Part shown: positions 1 through 7,419 of the stretch, one piece after another | How the letters are laid out: each line of letters opens with the position of its first letter | Position numbering within the stretch: position 1 is the first letter of the stretch | Source of the DNA: Nesterenkonia sp. E16_10 | GTDB lineage: Bacteria > Actinomycetota > Actinomycetes > Actinomycetales > Micrococcaceae | Length of the DNA: 64,000 bases | Assembly: GCF_017347085.1 (NCBI RefSeq) | Contig: NZ_JADPSA010000038.1 | Coordinates: forward strand, 1-64,000 | Direction of reading: 5' to 3' | The notes under the pieces: generated by a model | What the model was told of the DNA's origin: nothing | What the model saw: only the letters and a program-made list of their open reading frames with translations | Databases searched by the model: none | Translations under genes and position numbers: made by a program

Positions 1-194
1 GTGGCGGGGAAGGACGCGAGGTTCGGGTCGGCCCGCTCGGCGAGGACCTCGGCGTCGGCCTGTGCTCGCTGCTCGGCGGTGAGGTCTGTCTGCTTCCAGG
101 GGCGGGGGGTGCCCTTGTGGCGAAGCTCGGCGAGCGGGTCGTGTGCGTCGAGTAGCCAGGTGGCGGTGGTGGTGATCTGGGCGGTGGTGCTCAT
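1..194 (-). CDS. Hypothetical prophage protein, cut by the left edge
   Basis: An open frame starts at ATG 194 and runs off the window after 64 codons. Its ATGA start overlaps the stop of the upstream resolvase gene, so it is probably translationally coupled and the next gene of the leftward early operon. The visible protein starts MSTTAQITTTATWLLDAHD and continues with a charged, Ala/Glu-rich helix-like stretch. I recognise no domain in this part. Confidence 0.6.
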   Translation of the reverse strand, partial: MSTTAQITTTATWLLDAHDPLAELRHKGTPRPWKQTDLTAEQRAQADAEVLAERADPNLASFPA

Positions 195-685
195 GCTGTG
201 TGCTCCTGCAGGTCTCGGATGATGATGTGCGCTCCGGGGGTGCGGGTGTCTGCAAACTGCTTCCAGGTGGATCCTCCGACGATGTTGGAGTCGTCGATGA
301 TGACCCCTGAGCTGGTGAGCGCGTCATTGGTGGCGCGCTCGAGCTTGTCCTTGTCGGGTTTCGTGGTGTGAAAGGTGGGGGCTGCGTCTCTGAGCAGGTC
401 GGCGTATCGGCCGGTGCGGTAGTGGCCTTTCGGTCGGGTGAGGTAGCAGATGATGTCGACCGCGATGGGGCCTCGGGGTGCTTGCCAGCCGGTCTCCTCG
501 GCGGCGGCGATAGCTGCGTCTCTTACGTCTTGCCGCCAGCTCTTGACCTTGTCGCCGGCGGACTCGATCAGCGCGACCTTGCCGGTGTGCTTGCCGCCTT
601 TCTTGATCGCGATGCCTTTCTTGGATCCCTGGGGGGCGGGGATGCCGCGGACCGTGATGTGGAGTTCAGAAGGGGATGTGCTCAT
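191..685 (-). CDS. RusA-family Holliday junction resolvase
   Basis: A 164-residue protein of the RusA endodeoxyribonuclease family, which cuts four-way junctions during phage recombination and replication. The N-terminal VRGIPAPQGSK segment and the motif KPDKDKLERATNDALTS followed by VIIDDSNI match the RusA acidic core: Asp in the KPD-D-L motif and the DD pair. It lies in the leftward early operon, overlapping the upstream gene by 20 bases and the downstream gene by 4. Length is normal for phage RusA homologues, which run slightly longer than the 120-residue E. coli protein. The family is clear from the motifs; activity is inferred. Confidence 0.9.
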   Translation of the reverse strand: MSTSPSELHITVRGIPAPQGSKKGIAIKKGGKHTGKVALIESAGDKVKSWRQDVRDAAIAAAEETGWQAPRGPIAVDIICYLTRPKGHYRTGRYADLLRDAAPTFHTTKPDKDKLERATNDALTSSGVIIDDSNIVGGSTWKQFADTRTPGAHIIIRDLQEHTA

Positions 686-1214
686 TTGCTGGGTCCTCTC
701 TGCGGGGTGGGGTGATGAAGCCGGGGAATCGTGCGCCGCACTGGTGGGCGGGGACTACCGGGTGCCGGCGGTCCATGTGCATCCGGTCGCGCGGGTCCAG
801 GTTCGCCCGGCTCGGTGCAACGTTGGCGTCATAGGTGCGTCGGCCGGCGAGGAGCACCGCGGTCTCCTCTGCGGGGCTGAGCGGGGTCGGGTCGACTGTG
901 GCGGTCATGGCTGCTCGGTCATCGTCGAGGCCGGTGAGGACTATCGCTCGGCACCGCTGGCAGTAGTGGAATTCGGCTTTCCTTTTATGCCTTTTCGTCG
1001 TCCCGTTTTCGTTGAGCTGAACCGTGATCCAGTCGGGCAGTTTTCCGCCGTCGGGGTGGTCGAAGCCGGGCTTGGACCTGTCGGCGGCTGCGGCGGGGAC
1101 CTGAACACCGAGGTCAAGTTCGAGCTGCTCGCCGTCGGTCCCGGACCAGGGGTCGAGTGGCACAAGTGGCACAACTTTCCCTTTGTGCTCGTCTACTGTG
1201 CTTTTACCCTTCAT
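666..1214 (-). CDS. Hypothetical prophage protein with a CxxC knuckle
   Basis: A 182-residue protein starting at ATG 1214. The middle holds HYCQRC, half of a possible zinc ribbon, with later His/Cys residues (MHMDRRHP, HQCGARF) that could complete metal binding. The N-terminus VVPLVPL is encoded by two back-to-back copies of the 9-mer that forms the upstream DNA repeat array, so the array extends into the coding region. The 3' end overlaps the resolvase gene by 20 bases. I do not recognise a family. The position between primase and resolvase suggests a replication or recombination accessory role. Confidence 0.65.
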   Translation of the reverse strand: MKGKSTVDEHKGKVVPLVPLDPWSGTDGEQLELDLGVQVPAAAADRSKPGFDHPDGGKLPDWITVQLNENGTTKRHKRKAEFHYCQRCRAIVLTGLDDDRAAMTATVDPTPLSPAEETAVLLAGRRTYDANVAPSRANLDPRDRMHMDRRHPVVPAHQCGARFPGFITPPRREDPANEHIPF

Positions 1215-1278
1215 CGGCCCTCATTCACCTCTCACTCTTATATGTCTACCTTTTTGAAAGTTGTGCCACTTGTGCCAC
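1157..1278. repeat. Perfect 23-bp inverted repeat around a gene start
   Basis: Bases 1157-1179 (two abutting GTGGCACAA units followed by CTTTC) are exactly reverse-complemented at 1256-1278. The arms enclose about 76 bases, including the start codon at 1214 and the AT-richer segment 1200-1255 where its promoter should lie. The arrangement could be a looping operator or the core of an origin. Confidence 0.75.
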
Positions 1279-1440
1279 CTAGGAACGAAGATCGTTGTTA
1301 TGGCGGGGATGCAGCCGGTGGCACAAGGGGTGGCACAACTAGTGGCACAACTTTCGGTGAAGGAGTTGTGCCACCCAGGCCTCCGGGGGCGGGTGGCACA
1401 ACTTGTGGCACAACTCTGCGGCGCCTCATCGTTGTGCCAC
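1157..1440. repeat. 11-copy GTGGCACAA / TTGTGCCAC repeat array (iteron or operator-like)
   Basis: The 9-mer GTGGCACAA occurs directly at 1157, 1166, 1318, 1330, 1342, 1393 and 1405, and as its complement TTGTGCCAC at 1261, 1270, 1366 and 1432. Spacing is either 9 (abutting pairs) or 12 bases (1318/1330/1342 and 1393/1405). Most copies are extended to GTGGCACAAC. The array spans the only sizeable non-coding gap in the leftward operon, 1215-1425. It looks like binding sites for a replication initiator or a regulator. It is not a CRISPR: units are short, spacing is tight and both orientations occur. Confidence 0.8.
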
Positions 1441-1620
1441 CGCCCGCTGGAGCCTGCTCGCGGTCACATGCATGGTCGTGTAGATGCTCTTCGGCCGACC
1501 GGTGCGCACGATCGCGATCGTCCCGTTGTCCCGCATTTCTTCTATCTCCCACGGCCGCTTTTCCTTGTCCGTTTTCAGGTTCACGATGGTCCCGGTGTCG
1601 AGTCCCGCGGGGCTGCTCAT
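1426..1620 (-). CDS. Small hypothetical prophage protein
   Basis: A 64-residue protein starting at ATG 1620, chosen because GGAGG lies 8 bases upstream. The sequence (IVNLKTDKEKRPWEIEEM, then TGRPKSIYTTMHVTASRLQ) reads as a small beta-rich fold with a Lys/Arg-rich end. It has typical actinobacterial codon use. I recognise no named family. It is the last gene before the repeat array in the leftward direction and is divergent from the membrane-protein gene at 1657. Confidence 0.6.
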   Translation of the reverse strand: MSSPAGLDTGTIVNLKTDKEKRPWEIEEMRDNGTIAIVRTGRPKSIYTTMHVTASRLQRAVAQR

Positions 1621-1656
1621 GTGGGGCGCCTCCAATAGGGTGAGGTGATGGATTGG

Positions 1657-2139
1657 ATGAAGGTTTACGAATTGGCGATCCCGTTGATTGCAGCGCTATT
1701 GGGCGCGACGGTTGGCTCTGTCGTGACGTGGCTGGTGCATAGGTCAGATCGCAAGAGGCAGGAACAGCAGTTCGCGCGGCAGGAAGCGAGGGCGTTCCGA
1801 GCTGCGGTCGTCCACCTGCAGTCCGCAGTGCTTGATATCGGTGGCTCTCAGGTGGTGAGTGCACTCCCCGGGAAGGCGAAAACGATCCAGGCGAGGGCTT
1901 ACGGCGTCATGGCTGCGCTGCCCGAGAACGCTCCGGAGGGTCTTCGGGAAAACCTCGATTGGGTGGCGGCTGTCGCGCGAGCGATGGAAGCCCCGTCCTA
2001 CCCAACAGACTGGCGGAAGCGATTCGTCGCAGGAGTGGCGAAGGCGCTGACGAGCGGATCTCCGGAATCGGTCGACACTGATCTCCATGAAGTGGTGGCT
2101 GATTTCCGTGCGCGGTCAGAGGAATCCAGAAGTGGATGA
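1657..2139 (+). CDS. Hypothetical membrane-anchored protein on the opposite strand (moron-like)
   Basis: A 160-residue protein with one N-terminal membrane segment (residues about 4-28, AIPLIAALLGATVGSVV), then basic HRSDRKR and a soluble, mostly helical domain that would be cytoplasmic. ATG 1657 is preferred because GTGAGGTG lies 9 bases upstream; ATG 1648 is possible. Every neighbouring early gene reads leftward while this one reads rightward and looks less GC-rich. That is the usual signature of a separately expressed prophage accessory gene (superinfection exclusion, defence or host modification). Its 3' end overlaps the convergent gene at 2116 by 24 bases. Function is unknown. Confidence 0.6.
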   Translation: MKVYELAIPLIAALLGATVGSVVTWLVHRSDRKRQEQQFARQEARAFRAAVVHLQSAVLDIGGSQVVSALPGKAKTIQARAYGVMAALPENAPEGLRENLDWVAAVARAMEAPSYPTDWRKRFVAGVAKALTSGSPESVDTDLHEVVADFRARSEESRSG

Positions 2140-2424
2140 TTGATGCTCGATTCGCTCCTGGTGGCTGAAGGTGGGGCGGAGGTCGGTGCGGCCCTGCTCG
2201 GCCGCGGGGCTGATATGGACCTCGGGGTTGGAGAACAGGTGCCGGCTGCTGCTGCGGTGGCGGAGGGCGACGCTGCTGCGGTGCTGGTCGGCAGTGTGGT
2301 GGCGGCAGGTGTGGCGGGTGGTGCAGATCCCGTGTGGGGTCCAGCAGCAGTTCCGCTGGCAGGGAGTGTCGGTGATCTCGGTCATGGGGTCCTGGTCCTC
2401 TCCTGTGGTGTGTGGGGTGGTCAT
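2116..2424 (-). CDS. Small Cys/His-rich prophage protein
   Basis: A 102-residue protein with a dense metal-ligand cluster near the N-terminus: CQRNCCWTPHG, then C and H in TRHTCRHH. It probably binds zinc. The start at ATG 2424 overlaps the upstream stop as ATGA; an internal ATG begins MTEITDTP. The remainder is basic and probably disordered. Small Cys-rich proteins of this type are common in actinophage early regions and have no assigned role. Confidence 0.55.
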   Translation of the reverse strand: MTTPHTTGEDQDPMTEITDTPCQRNCCWTPHGICTTRHTCRHHTADQHRSSVALRHRSSSRHLFSNPEVHISPAAEQGRTDLRPTFSHQERIEHQSSTSGFL

Positions 2425-2723
2425 GATGCGGCGATGTCCTGGTCGGGGGTCACCTGGTGCATGCTGTGGCCGGGTCGGGGTCCGTGCTGTGGGCAGTAGT
2501 GGCGCTGCCCGCGGCCTGACCAGAGGGTCCAGCCGGCGGCGTGGAAGTGGGCCCGCATCCTGGTGCGGGCGTCGCGCTCGGCCCGCCGGTTAGTGCCGTC
2601 GAAGTCCTCGGCCTCGATCCGGCTGCCGGCCTGGACGACGTCGCCGCTGAAACCCTCGGTGCATCCTCTGGCGTCGCAGGTGTAGGTGATCTGCAACAGC
2701 TTGTGTGTCTCGAAGTGCGCCAT
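2421..2723 (-). CDS. Small zinc-finger-like prophage protein
   Basis: A 100-residue protein with CDARGC near residues 16-21 and HYCPQHG near residues 79-85, together a plausible CxxxC...CxxH zinc site. Between them is a charged helix (RRAERDARTRMRAHFHAAGW). It sits immediately downstream of the primase-helicase gene in the same operon and is coupled by ATGA overlap to the next Cys-rich gene. The pairing of two small zinc proteins after the primase suggests accessory replication or regulatory proteins; this is inference. Confidence 0.6.
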   Translation of the reverse strand: MAHFETHKLLQITYTCDARGCTEGFSGDVVQAGSRIEAEDFDGTNRRAERDARTRMRAHFHAAGWTLWSGRGQRHYCPQHGPRPGHSMHQVTPDQDIAAS

Positions 2724-2753
2724 GGGGGGGGGTGCCTTTCGGGGTGGGGGGGG

Positions 2754-5360
2754 TCAGTCTTTGAAACGGTCGAGGGTGTCCTGCTGGCCCTCGGTGCTGC
2801 GCAGCAGGACGCCGCCGTAGAGCCGAGCGCCGCCTGCGCCTTTCGGGGCGTCGCGGCCGGTCTGGATTCCGTGCCGGGCGAGGTGTGTGGTGAGCCGGCG
2901 TCCGCCGAGGGCGTGCTCGCCGTTCTCCTGGCACCACCGTTCGTATGCGGCGCGGAAGTCGGAGACCCGGGTGGCCTGGTCGGTGTAGCTCTCGCCGGTG
3001 AAGCACTCCTCCGCGAGGAACTGGCCGACGGTGTCTGCGCTGGCCGCATATTTCTCGGTCTCCTGCTGGACCGCTGCGGGCTCCTGGCCCAGGCCCTCGG
3101 CGGCGTAGCGGACCGCGCCGTCGATGATCCACTGGAGGATCGCGGGGGTGTGCTCGGTGCGCAGCCGGATCGGCAGCTCCTCGTCGACCTCCTCCGCGGG
3201 GACCGTGTGCGTGAAGGGGATCAGCCGCAGCCGGCGCCAGAATGCTTCGCCCCCGGACTCGACGGCCGGCTTATCGTTGCCCATCAGCCACAGGTGGTGT
3301 GTGGGCTCGAATTCGAAGAAGTCCTGGTGCATGTGGCGGGCGGTGACGGTGTCGCCGCCGGTCAGCTCTTTGACCTTCTGCTCGTCGAACTTGTCTTTTT
3401 GGTTGACCTCGGAGGTGATCACGAACCGTCGGCCGGCGAGGTCGGCGATGCTGGTGGTGTGCTCCGGGTAGGGGGTGGACATGAGGAAGTTCGCGGGGGC
3501 CTTCCCGGCGTAGGTGCCGAGCGCGTGCTTGATCGTTTCGAGGAACACGCCTTTACCGTTGCCGCCTCCGCCGTGGGCGAAGGGCAGTATGTGCTCGCGC
3601 ACCTCGCCGACCGCGCTGTAGCCGACGAGCCGCTGGATATAGTCGCGGACCTCCTGCTCGGGGAAGGTCTGCGCGAGGAATGTCAGCCAGGGGCCCTGGT
3701 CGGCGTCGGGGTCGGGTGCGCAGGTGGCGCTGCGGGTGTGGAGCCGTTCGGGGTCGCAGGGCCCGATGGTGCCGGTGCGCAGGTTCACGATTCCACCGGG
3801 GGTGTTCAGCTCCCAGGCGTGCTGGTCGAGGTCGTCGGTGGCGACGCTGATCTTCGGGTCGGTGCGGGTGGTGTTGAGCATCGCGGAGAGGCCTCGGTCG
3901 GAGAGGCTGTATCGCTTGTGCCGCAGCACCTTGTCTTTGTCCTCATTGCCTACCCGCTCCGGCAGCCGGCGGGCGGTGTCTTTCGCCAGCTCGCGGGCCC
4001 TGCCGCCGTGGGTCGGCTGGGACTCCCACTGGTGGCCGTTCCACACCATCCACTTGCTGCGGTCGGTGTGATATCGAATTCCCTGCCCGTGGCGGTCCAT
4101 GAGCGCGTTGGCGTTGGAGTCGTCGGTCAGCGCGAGCCCGTAGCCAGCGACCGGCTCCAGGTCGGGTTGGTCCTCGGTGTCTCGCTTGGCCTGGTGCTCT
4201 GCGAGGTCGACCACCTTGCCGTCGGTGCCGGTCGCCGCGGACCCCGGGGGGGCTGCCGGGGCTCCTGGTGTCGTGGGCGCTGCGGTGGTCGGTGTCTCCG
4301 GTGGTGTCAGCTGCGGCCGTGCGGGCTCGCCGTATCCGTCTTTGCGGAGCTGCGCGGCTGCTGCGCTATGGTCCCCGCCGTGGTGGAGGACCGCGTAGGC
4401 GCCGAACTTTGTGATCGGCTCCTCGGTGGGGAACTCGGTACTGGTGGTGAACACGAAGAGCCGATCGCGGTCCTCGGCGTGGCCGGTGGTGGCGGAGAAC
4501 CCGATGCTCTTGCCCGGCCGGCGCCAGTAGCTGGTGGTGCCGCGGGTAAATACGTGTGTCCAGCCGGCGGGGCCGAGGAGGTCCTGCCAGCTGGTCTGTT
4601 TCTCGAAGTGATCGCCCGGCGTGGACCCGTCGGCAGGGTTGGCTGCCGGTGCGGTGGTGTGCCCATCGGCTGCGGCGAGGATGCCGGTGAGCCCGCTGCC
4701 GCCGGCGGTGCTGCTGGTGGCCTCGGTGCGGCGCATGTCCATGATCCCGAACAGGGCGTGGAGTGCTTCGCGCTCCTCGGCGTCGATGGTGGCCATGGTG
4801 TCGGGCCCGCCGGTGATCGTGACCCAGGGGCGCCCGGTGTCGTGGGCGTCGCCGCCGGTGGGGGCTGCGACGAAGTAGCCGCCGGTGCCGCGGGTCTCGG
4901 CAATGGTGGGGTAGGTGCGCCGGCCGTTGACGAAGTGCGCCTCATCCTGGGCGAGTTTCGTGTTGCCGGGCACCTCCTGGCCGCGGACCCGGTATATCCA
5001 GTGCAGCCCGCCGGAGGGTGACTGCTGCAGCCAGCCGGCCGATACGCGGGCCCATACGTCAGCGAGCCCGGTCTCTGCTGCGCTGTTGGCGAGGTCGGGG
5101 GCCAGCTCGGCGTAGTCGCCTTCAATCTCGAGGAGTTCGATGTTGCCGCTGCGGGTGCCGGCGACGATGCCGAGCGCAGTGTGGCGGGGCCGGCCCGCGC
5201 TGTCGGTGGTGCCGAACCAGTGGTCGAGGTCGTCGAGGGTGGGGGTGGCGTCGGGCCAGGCGCTGATCGCTGGTCGTTTGGTTCCGTCGGCGTGGACGGG
5301 GATCACGTTGATGCCGTGGCGGTGTAGCTCGGTGGCCGCGGCGTGGAGGCTAGTACTCAT
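2754..5360 (-). CDS. Phage primase-helicase (prim-pol plus P4-type SF3 helicase)
   Basis: An 868-residue replication protein. The N-terminal 250 residues resemble the bifunctional primase-polymerase domain of phage and plasmid primases (GINVIPVHADGTKRP; GGLHWIYRV). The C-terminal half is a D5/P4-type superfamily 3 helicase: Walker A GGGGNGKGVFLE, then FVITSEVN, GDTVTARHM, and LWLMGNDKP followed by FWRRLRLIPF. Such proteins prime and unwind at the element's own origin. A Pro/Thr/Ala-rich linker joins the halves. The nearest candidate origin is the repeat array at 1157-1440. It is the largest gene of the early operon. Confidence 0.92.
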   Translation of the reverse strand: MSTSLHAAATELHRHGINVIPVHADGTKRPAISAWPDATPTLDDLDHWFGTTDSAGRPRHTALGIVAGTRSGNIELLEIEGDYAELAPDLANSAAETGLADVWARVSAGWLQQSPSGGLHWIYRVRGQEVPGNTKLAQDEAHFVNGRRTYPTIAETRGTGGYFVAAPTGGDAHDTGRPWVTITGGPDTMATIDAEEREALHALFGIMDMRRTEATSSTAGGSGLTGILAAADGHTTAPAANPADGSTPGDHFEKQTSWQDLLGPAGWTHVFTRGTTSYWRRPGKSIGFSATTGHAEDRDRLFVFTTSTEFPTEEPITKFGAYAVLHHGGDHSAAAAQLRKDGYGEPARPQLTPPETPTTAAPTTPGAPAAPPGSAATGTDGKVVDLAEHQAKRDTEDQPDLEPVAGYGLALTDDSNANALMDRHGQGIRYHTDRSKWMVWNGHQWESQPTHGGRARELAKDTARRLPERVGNEDKDKVLRHKRYSLSDRGLSAMLNTTRTDPKISVATDDLDQHAWELNTPGGIVNLRTGTIGPCDPERLHTRSATCAPDPDADQGPWLTFLAQTFPEQEVRDYIQRLVGYSAVGEVREHILPFAHGGGGNGKGVFLETIKHALGTYAGKAPANFLMSTPYPEHTTSIADLAGRRFVITSEVNQKDKFDEQKVKELTGGDTVTARHMHQDFFEFEPTHHLWLMGNDKPAVESGGEAFWRRLRLIPFTHTVPAEEVDEELPIRLRTEHTPAILQWIIDGAVRYAAEGLGQEPAAVQQETEKYAASADTVGQFLAEECFTGESYTDQATRVSDFRAAYERWCQENGEHALGGRRLTTHLARHGIQTGRDAPKGAGGARLYGGVLLRSTEGQQDTLDRFKD

Positions 5361-5409
5361 GGTGTCCTGTCAGGTGCTCCTCGGTGGTCTGTGGTCGCGG
5401 GGCCCGGGG

Positions 5410-5727
5410 TTAGCGCAGCGGGGCTACGTCGAACATGACCTGATTGACGCTGGTGATCGTTTCTCCGCAGGGCCCGCACCTGAATGCGCCGTTGGTCTCT
5501 AGGAACTGCATCCATCCGGAGCGGGTGTAGAAGAGGTGCTTGCCGCACCAGATCGCGGGGGTTGGTTCGCTGGTGTCGCAGGTGTGGACGCGGAGGCTGT
5601 ACTCGGCCGGCCGGGGGCAGGCCGGCTGCGTTCCCTGCCAGGGGCCGGGGTGGCCGACTTCGCACTGGGGGTTGATGCTGTCGAGGAGCTGCTGGGCGGT
5701 GTCAGCGGCTCCGGTGGCGTTGGTCAT
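5410..5727 (-). CDS. Hypothetical prophage protein with several CxxC/CxxH elements
   Basis: A 105-residue protein; start ATG 5727 was chosen for the GGAGAG just upstream rather than upstream alternatives. Cysteines occur as CEVGHPG, QPAC, HTC, WCGKH and CGPCGE, suggesting one or two zinc-ribbon sites. It is encoded between the SSB-like protein and the primase-helicase, with short gaps on both sides. No family is recognised; a DNA or RNA-binding accessory role is plausible. Confidence 0.6.
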   Translation of the reverse strand: MTNATGAADTAQQLLDSINPQCEVGHPGPWQGTQPACPRPAEYSLRVHTCDTSEPTPAIWCGKHLFYTRSGWMQFLETNGAFRCGPCGETITSVNQVMFDVAPLR

Positions 5728-5822
5728 GGTGCGGCTCTCCTGGTGGCGCGGTGGTCTGGTGCGGGCCCGGTGCGCGGCTTGCACGCGCAGCCCAGCGTGG
5801 GTACTGGTCCGGGCCGTGGGGG

Positions 5823-6521
5823 TCAGGGAAGGTTGCGCAGGCTGGCGACGACCGTGGCGTCGATGCCGGTGGCGTTGGCGATCGTCATGTCGTCGAGCCC
5901 GAGGCCGACCATCTGCTTCGCCTTATCGACCGCGGCCGGGTCGACCTGCGGCTGCGCTGCGGGCTGGGCCTGCTGCTGGACCGCGGGCTGCTGCGCGACC
6001 TGCTGTGCCTGCTGCGCGGGCTGCTGCTGGCCGGTCACCTCACCGGTGGCGGTGTTGACCTGCTGCCCGCCGCCAAGGGCGAGGCCCGCGTCGGCGCTCG
6101 GCTGCCGGTAGTCATACGAGAAGAGCTTTTCGTCGTTGAGCCGGGGGTTATCCGAGGGCCGGTCGTGGGTGTGGGCAGCCTTGAACCAGCCGCCTTCCCG
6201 CACATCGGTGTCTCCCGCGGCGCGGACCGCTCCGATGAGGGCCTGCTTCTGCTCTCCCCACCACTTGACGTAGATCGCCCGCTCGGTGGTGCCTTTCCAC
6301 TCCGGGTCCTGGTGGGGCTGCCCGGTGTCTACGACGATGCGCACCTGCTGCTTCGGGTTGCCGTCGTCCCAGGTCTCGAGCTTGTTCGGGTCCTCATAGT
6401 TGCGGCGCTGCTGGATATCGGCTGATACCACTCGGCCTTCCACGCTGGTGCCTGCCGGGGTTTCCTTCGTGAACGCGGAAGGGGTGCCGCCGGTCTGTGC
6501 GATAGCGTCTGCGAGGCTCAT
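5823..6521 (-). CDS. SSB-like / hypothetical early phage protein with Gln-rich linker
   Basis: A 232-residue protein. Residues about 1-140 look like a beta-rich single domain (VEGRVVSADIQQRR, KQQVRIVVDTGQ, RAIYVKWWGEQKQAL). Next comes a low-complexity Gln/Ala/Pro linker (about 150-195) and then a short helical C-terminus (VDKAKQMVGLGLDDMTIANATG). Domain, flexible linker and terminal segment resemble the layout of single-strand DNA-binding proteins, and it lies between the nuclease and primase genes. The OB-fold assignment is an inference that only structure prediction could settle. Confidence 0.55.
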   Translation of the reverse strand: MSLADAIAQTGGTPSAFTKETPAGTSVEGRVVSADIQQRRNYEDPNKLETWDDGNPKQQVRIVVDTGQPHQDPEWKGTTERAIYVKWWGEQKQALIGAVRAAGDTDVREGGWFKAAHTHDRPSDNPRLNDEKLFSYDYRQPSADAGLALGGGQQVNTATGEVTGQQQPAQQAQQVAQQPAVQQQAQPAAQPQVDPAAVDKAKQMVGLGLDDMTIANATGIDATVVASLRNLP

Positions 6522-6591
6522 TCTGGGTGTTTCCTTTCGGGGTACTTATTGGGACCCCCGGCCGATGCCCGGGCCGGGTCGGGTGGTGTGT

Positions 6592-7419
6592 CTACGCGGT
6601 GGCGAAAAGCTCCGCGGTGGTGGAGGCCGGCGCCTGTTTCTCGAACCGGGTGCCGGTGTTGCACCAGTCGCAGAACCGGTAGTCGCAAGGGCTGTACAGC
6701 GCCAGCGCCGCCTCGATGCCGAGGCTGCGGCGCAGCTGCTCCAGCTGCTCGGTGCGCTGCAGCGTTTCCCACGCGACCCGCGGGTTATAGGGCTCCGACC
6801 AGAGGTAGGTGTCGGTGAGTTCCCCTTCCCGCGGGAGGAAGGCGATCATGACCATGTCGACCTGCCAGCCGTCCTCCGCCCAGCCCTTTCCGTAGAGGTG
6901 AGCCTGTTTGCGGTACTGCTCCGAGGGGCCGTGGGCCCGGTATTTCTTCATCGACGACTTTCCGATGATCTTGTGGTCGATCACCGCCTTCCCCCAGGTG
7001 TCGTAGAGGTCGGTGCTGCCGTCGATCTCCTGGAACCCGATCGTGCCTACGGTGACCCGCTCCTCGGTGAGGTAGCGGCCGGGCTGGGACCCGTCCTCGG
7101 CCGATACCGTGTTGAAGGTGCGTTCCAGGTAGTCGTGGACCGCGGTGCCGATCGTGGGCTTCCACGGAACGTCTGCCCGCTGCGGGGGCCGGTCTCCGTT
7201 GAGCCGGTGCAGGATCGCCCGGCGGCAGTCCTGGCCCATCTCGGAAGGCCCGATCCGTGTCTGCTGCGACCGGGGCTGGTTGACGATGCTGCCGATGATC
7301 ACGTCGAGGTACGTCTCGCCGACCGCGGTAGCCTCATCGGCCATGCGGTGTGCTCCGCTGTTGGAGGAGTACAGGATCGGGTGATCGACCCCGGTGCTTG
7401 TCCTGGCGGTAACCGTCAT
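6592..7419 (-). CDS. Cas4/RecB-like PD-(D/E)XK exonuclease with Fe-S ligands
   Basis: A 275-residue nuclease of the PD-(D/E)XK family. The motifs run in order: SEMGQDCRRAIL (first Cys), GTAVHDYLER, GSTDLYD then AVIDHKIIGK (Asp plus DxK catalytic core), QYRKQAHLYGKGW (QxxxY-type motif), and a C-terminal CDYRFCDWC. One early and three late cysteines match the 4Fe-4S arrangement of Cas4 and AddB-type nucleases. In phages it probably resects DNA for recombination. It overlaps the upstream gene by ATGA. No CRISPR or Cas1/Cas2 is nearby, so it is a stand-alone phage Cas4-like enzyme. Confidence 0.85.
   Translation of the reverse strand: MTVTARTSTGVDHPILYSSNSGAHRMADEATAVGETYLDVIIGSIVNQPRSQQTRIGPSEMGQDCRRAILHRLNGDRPPQRADVPWKPTIGTAVHDYLERTFNTVSAEDGSQPGRYLTEERVTVGTIGFQEIDGSTDLYDTWGKAVIDHKIIGKSSMKKYRAHGPSEQYRKQAHLYGKGWAEDGWQVDMVMIAFLPREGELTDTYLWSEPYNPRVAWETLQRTEQLEQLRRSLGIEAALALYSPCDYRFCDWCNTGTRFEKQAPASTTAELFATA

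Noticed and set aside
1157-1440. CRISPR array
   Set aside because: Units are only 9 bases, occur in both orientations and lack regular spacers. No cas1/cas2 is present; the Cas4-like gene is a phage nuclease.
1298-1864. 188-codon leftward frame with VVP repeats
   Set aside because: Its odd sequence is produced by the GTGGCACAA array, and it overlaps both the small leftward gene at 1426 and the rightward membrane-protein gene.
2541-5021. Very long rightward open frame (about 826 codons)
   Set aside because: It lies antisense to the primase-helicase, whose motifs are intact. Its composition (Gly/Val/Leu-rich with no domain) is that of a high-GC shadow frame.
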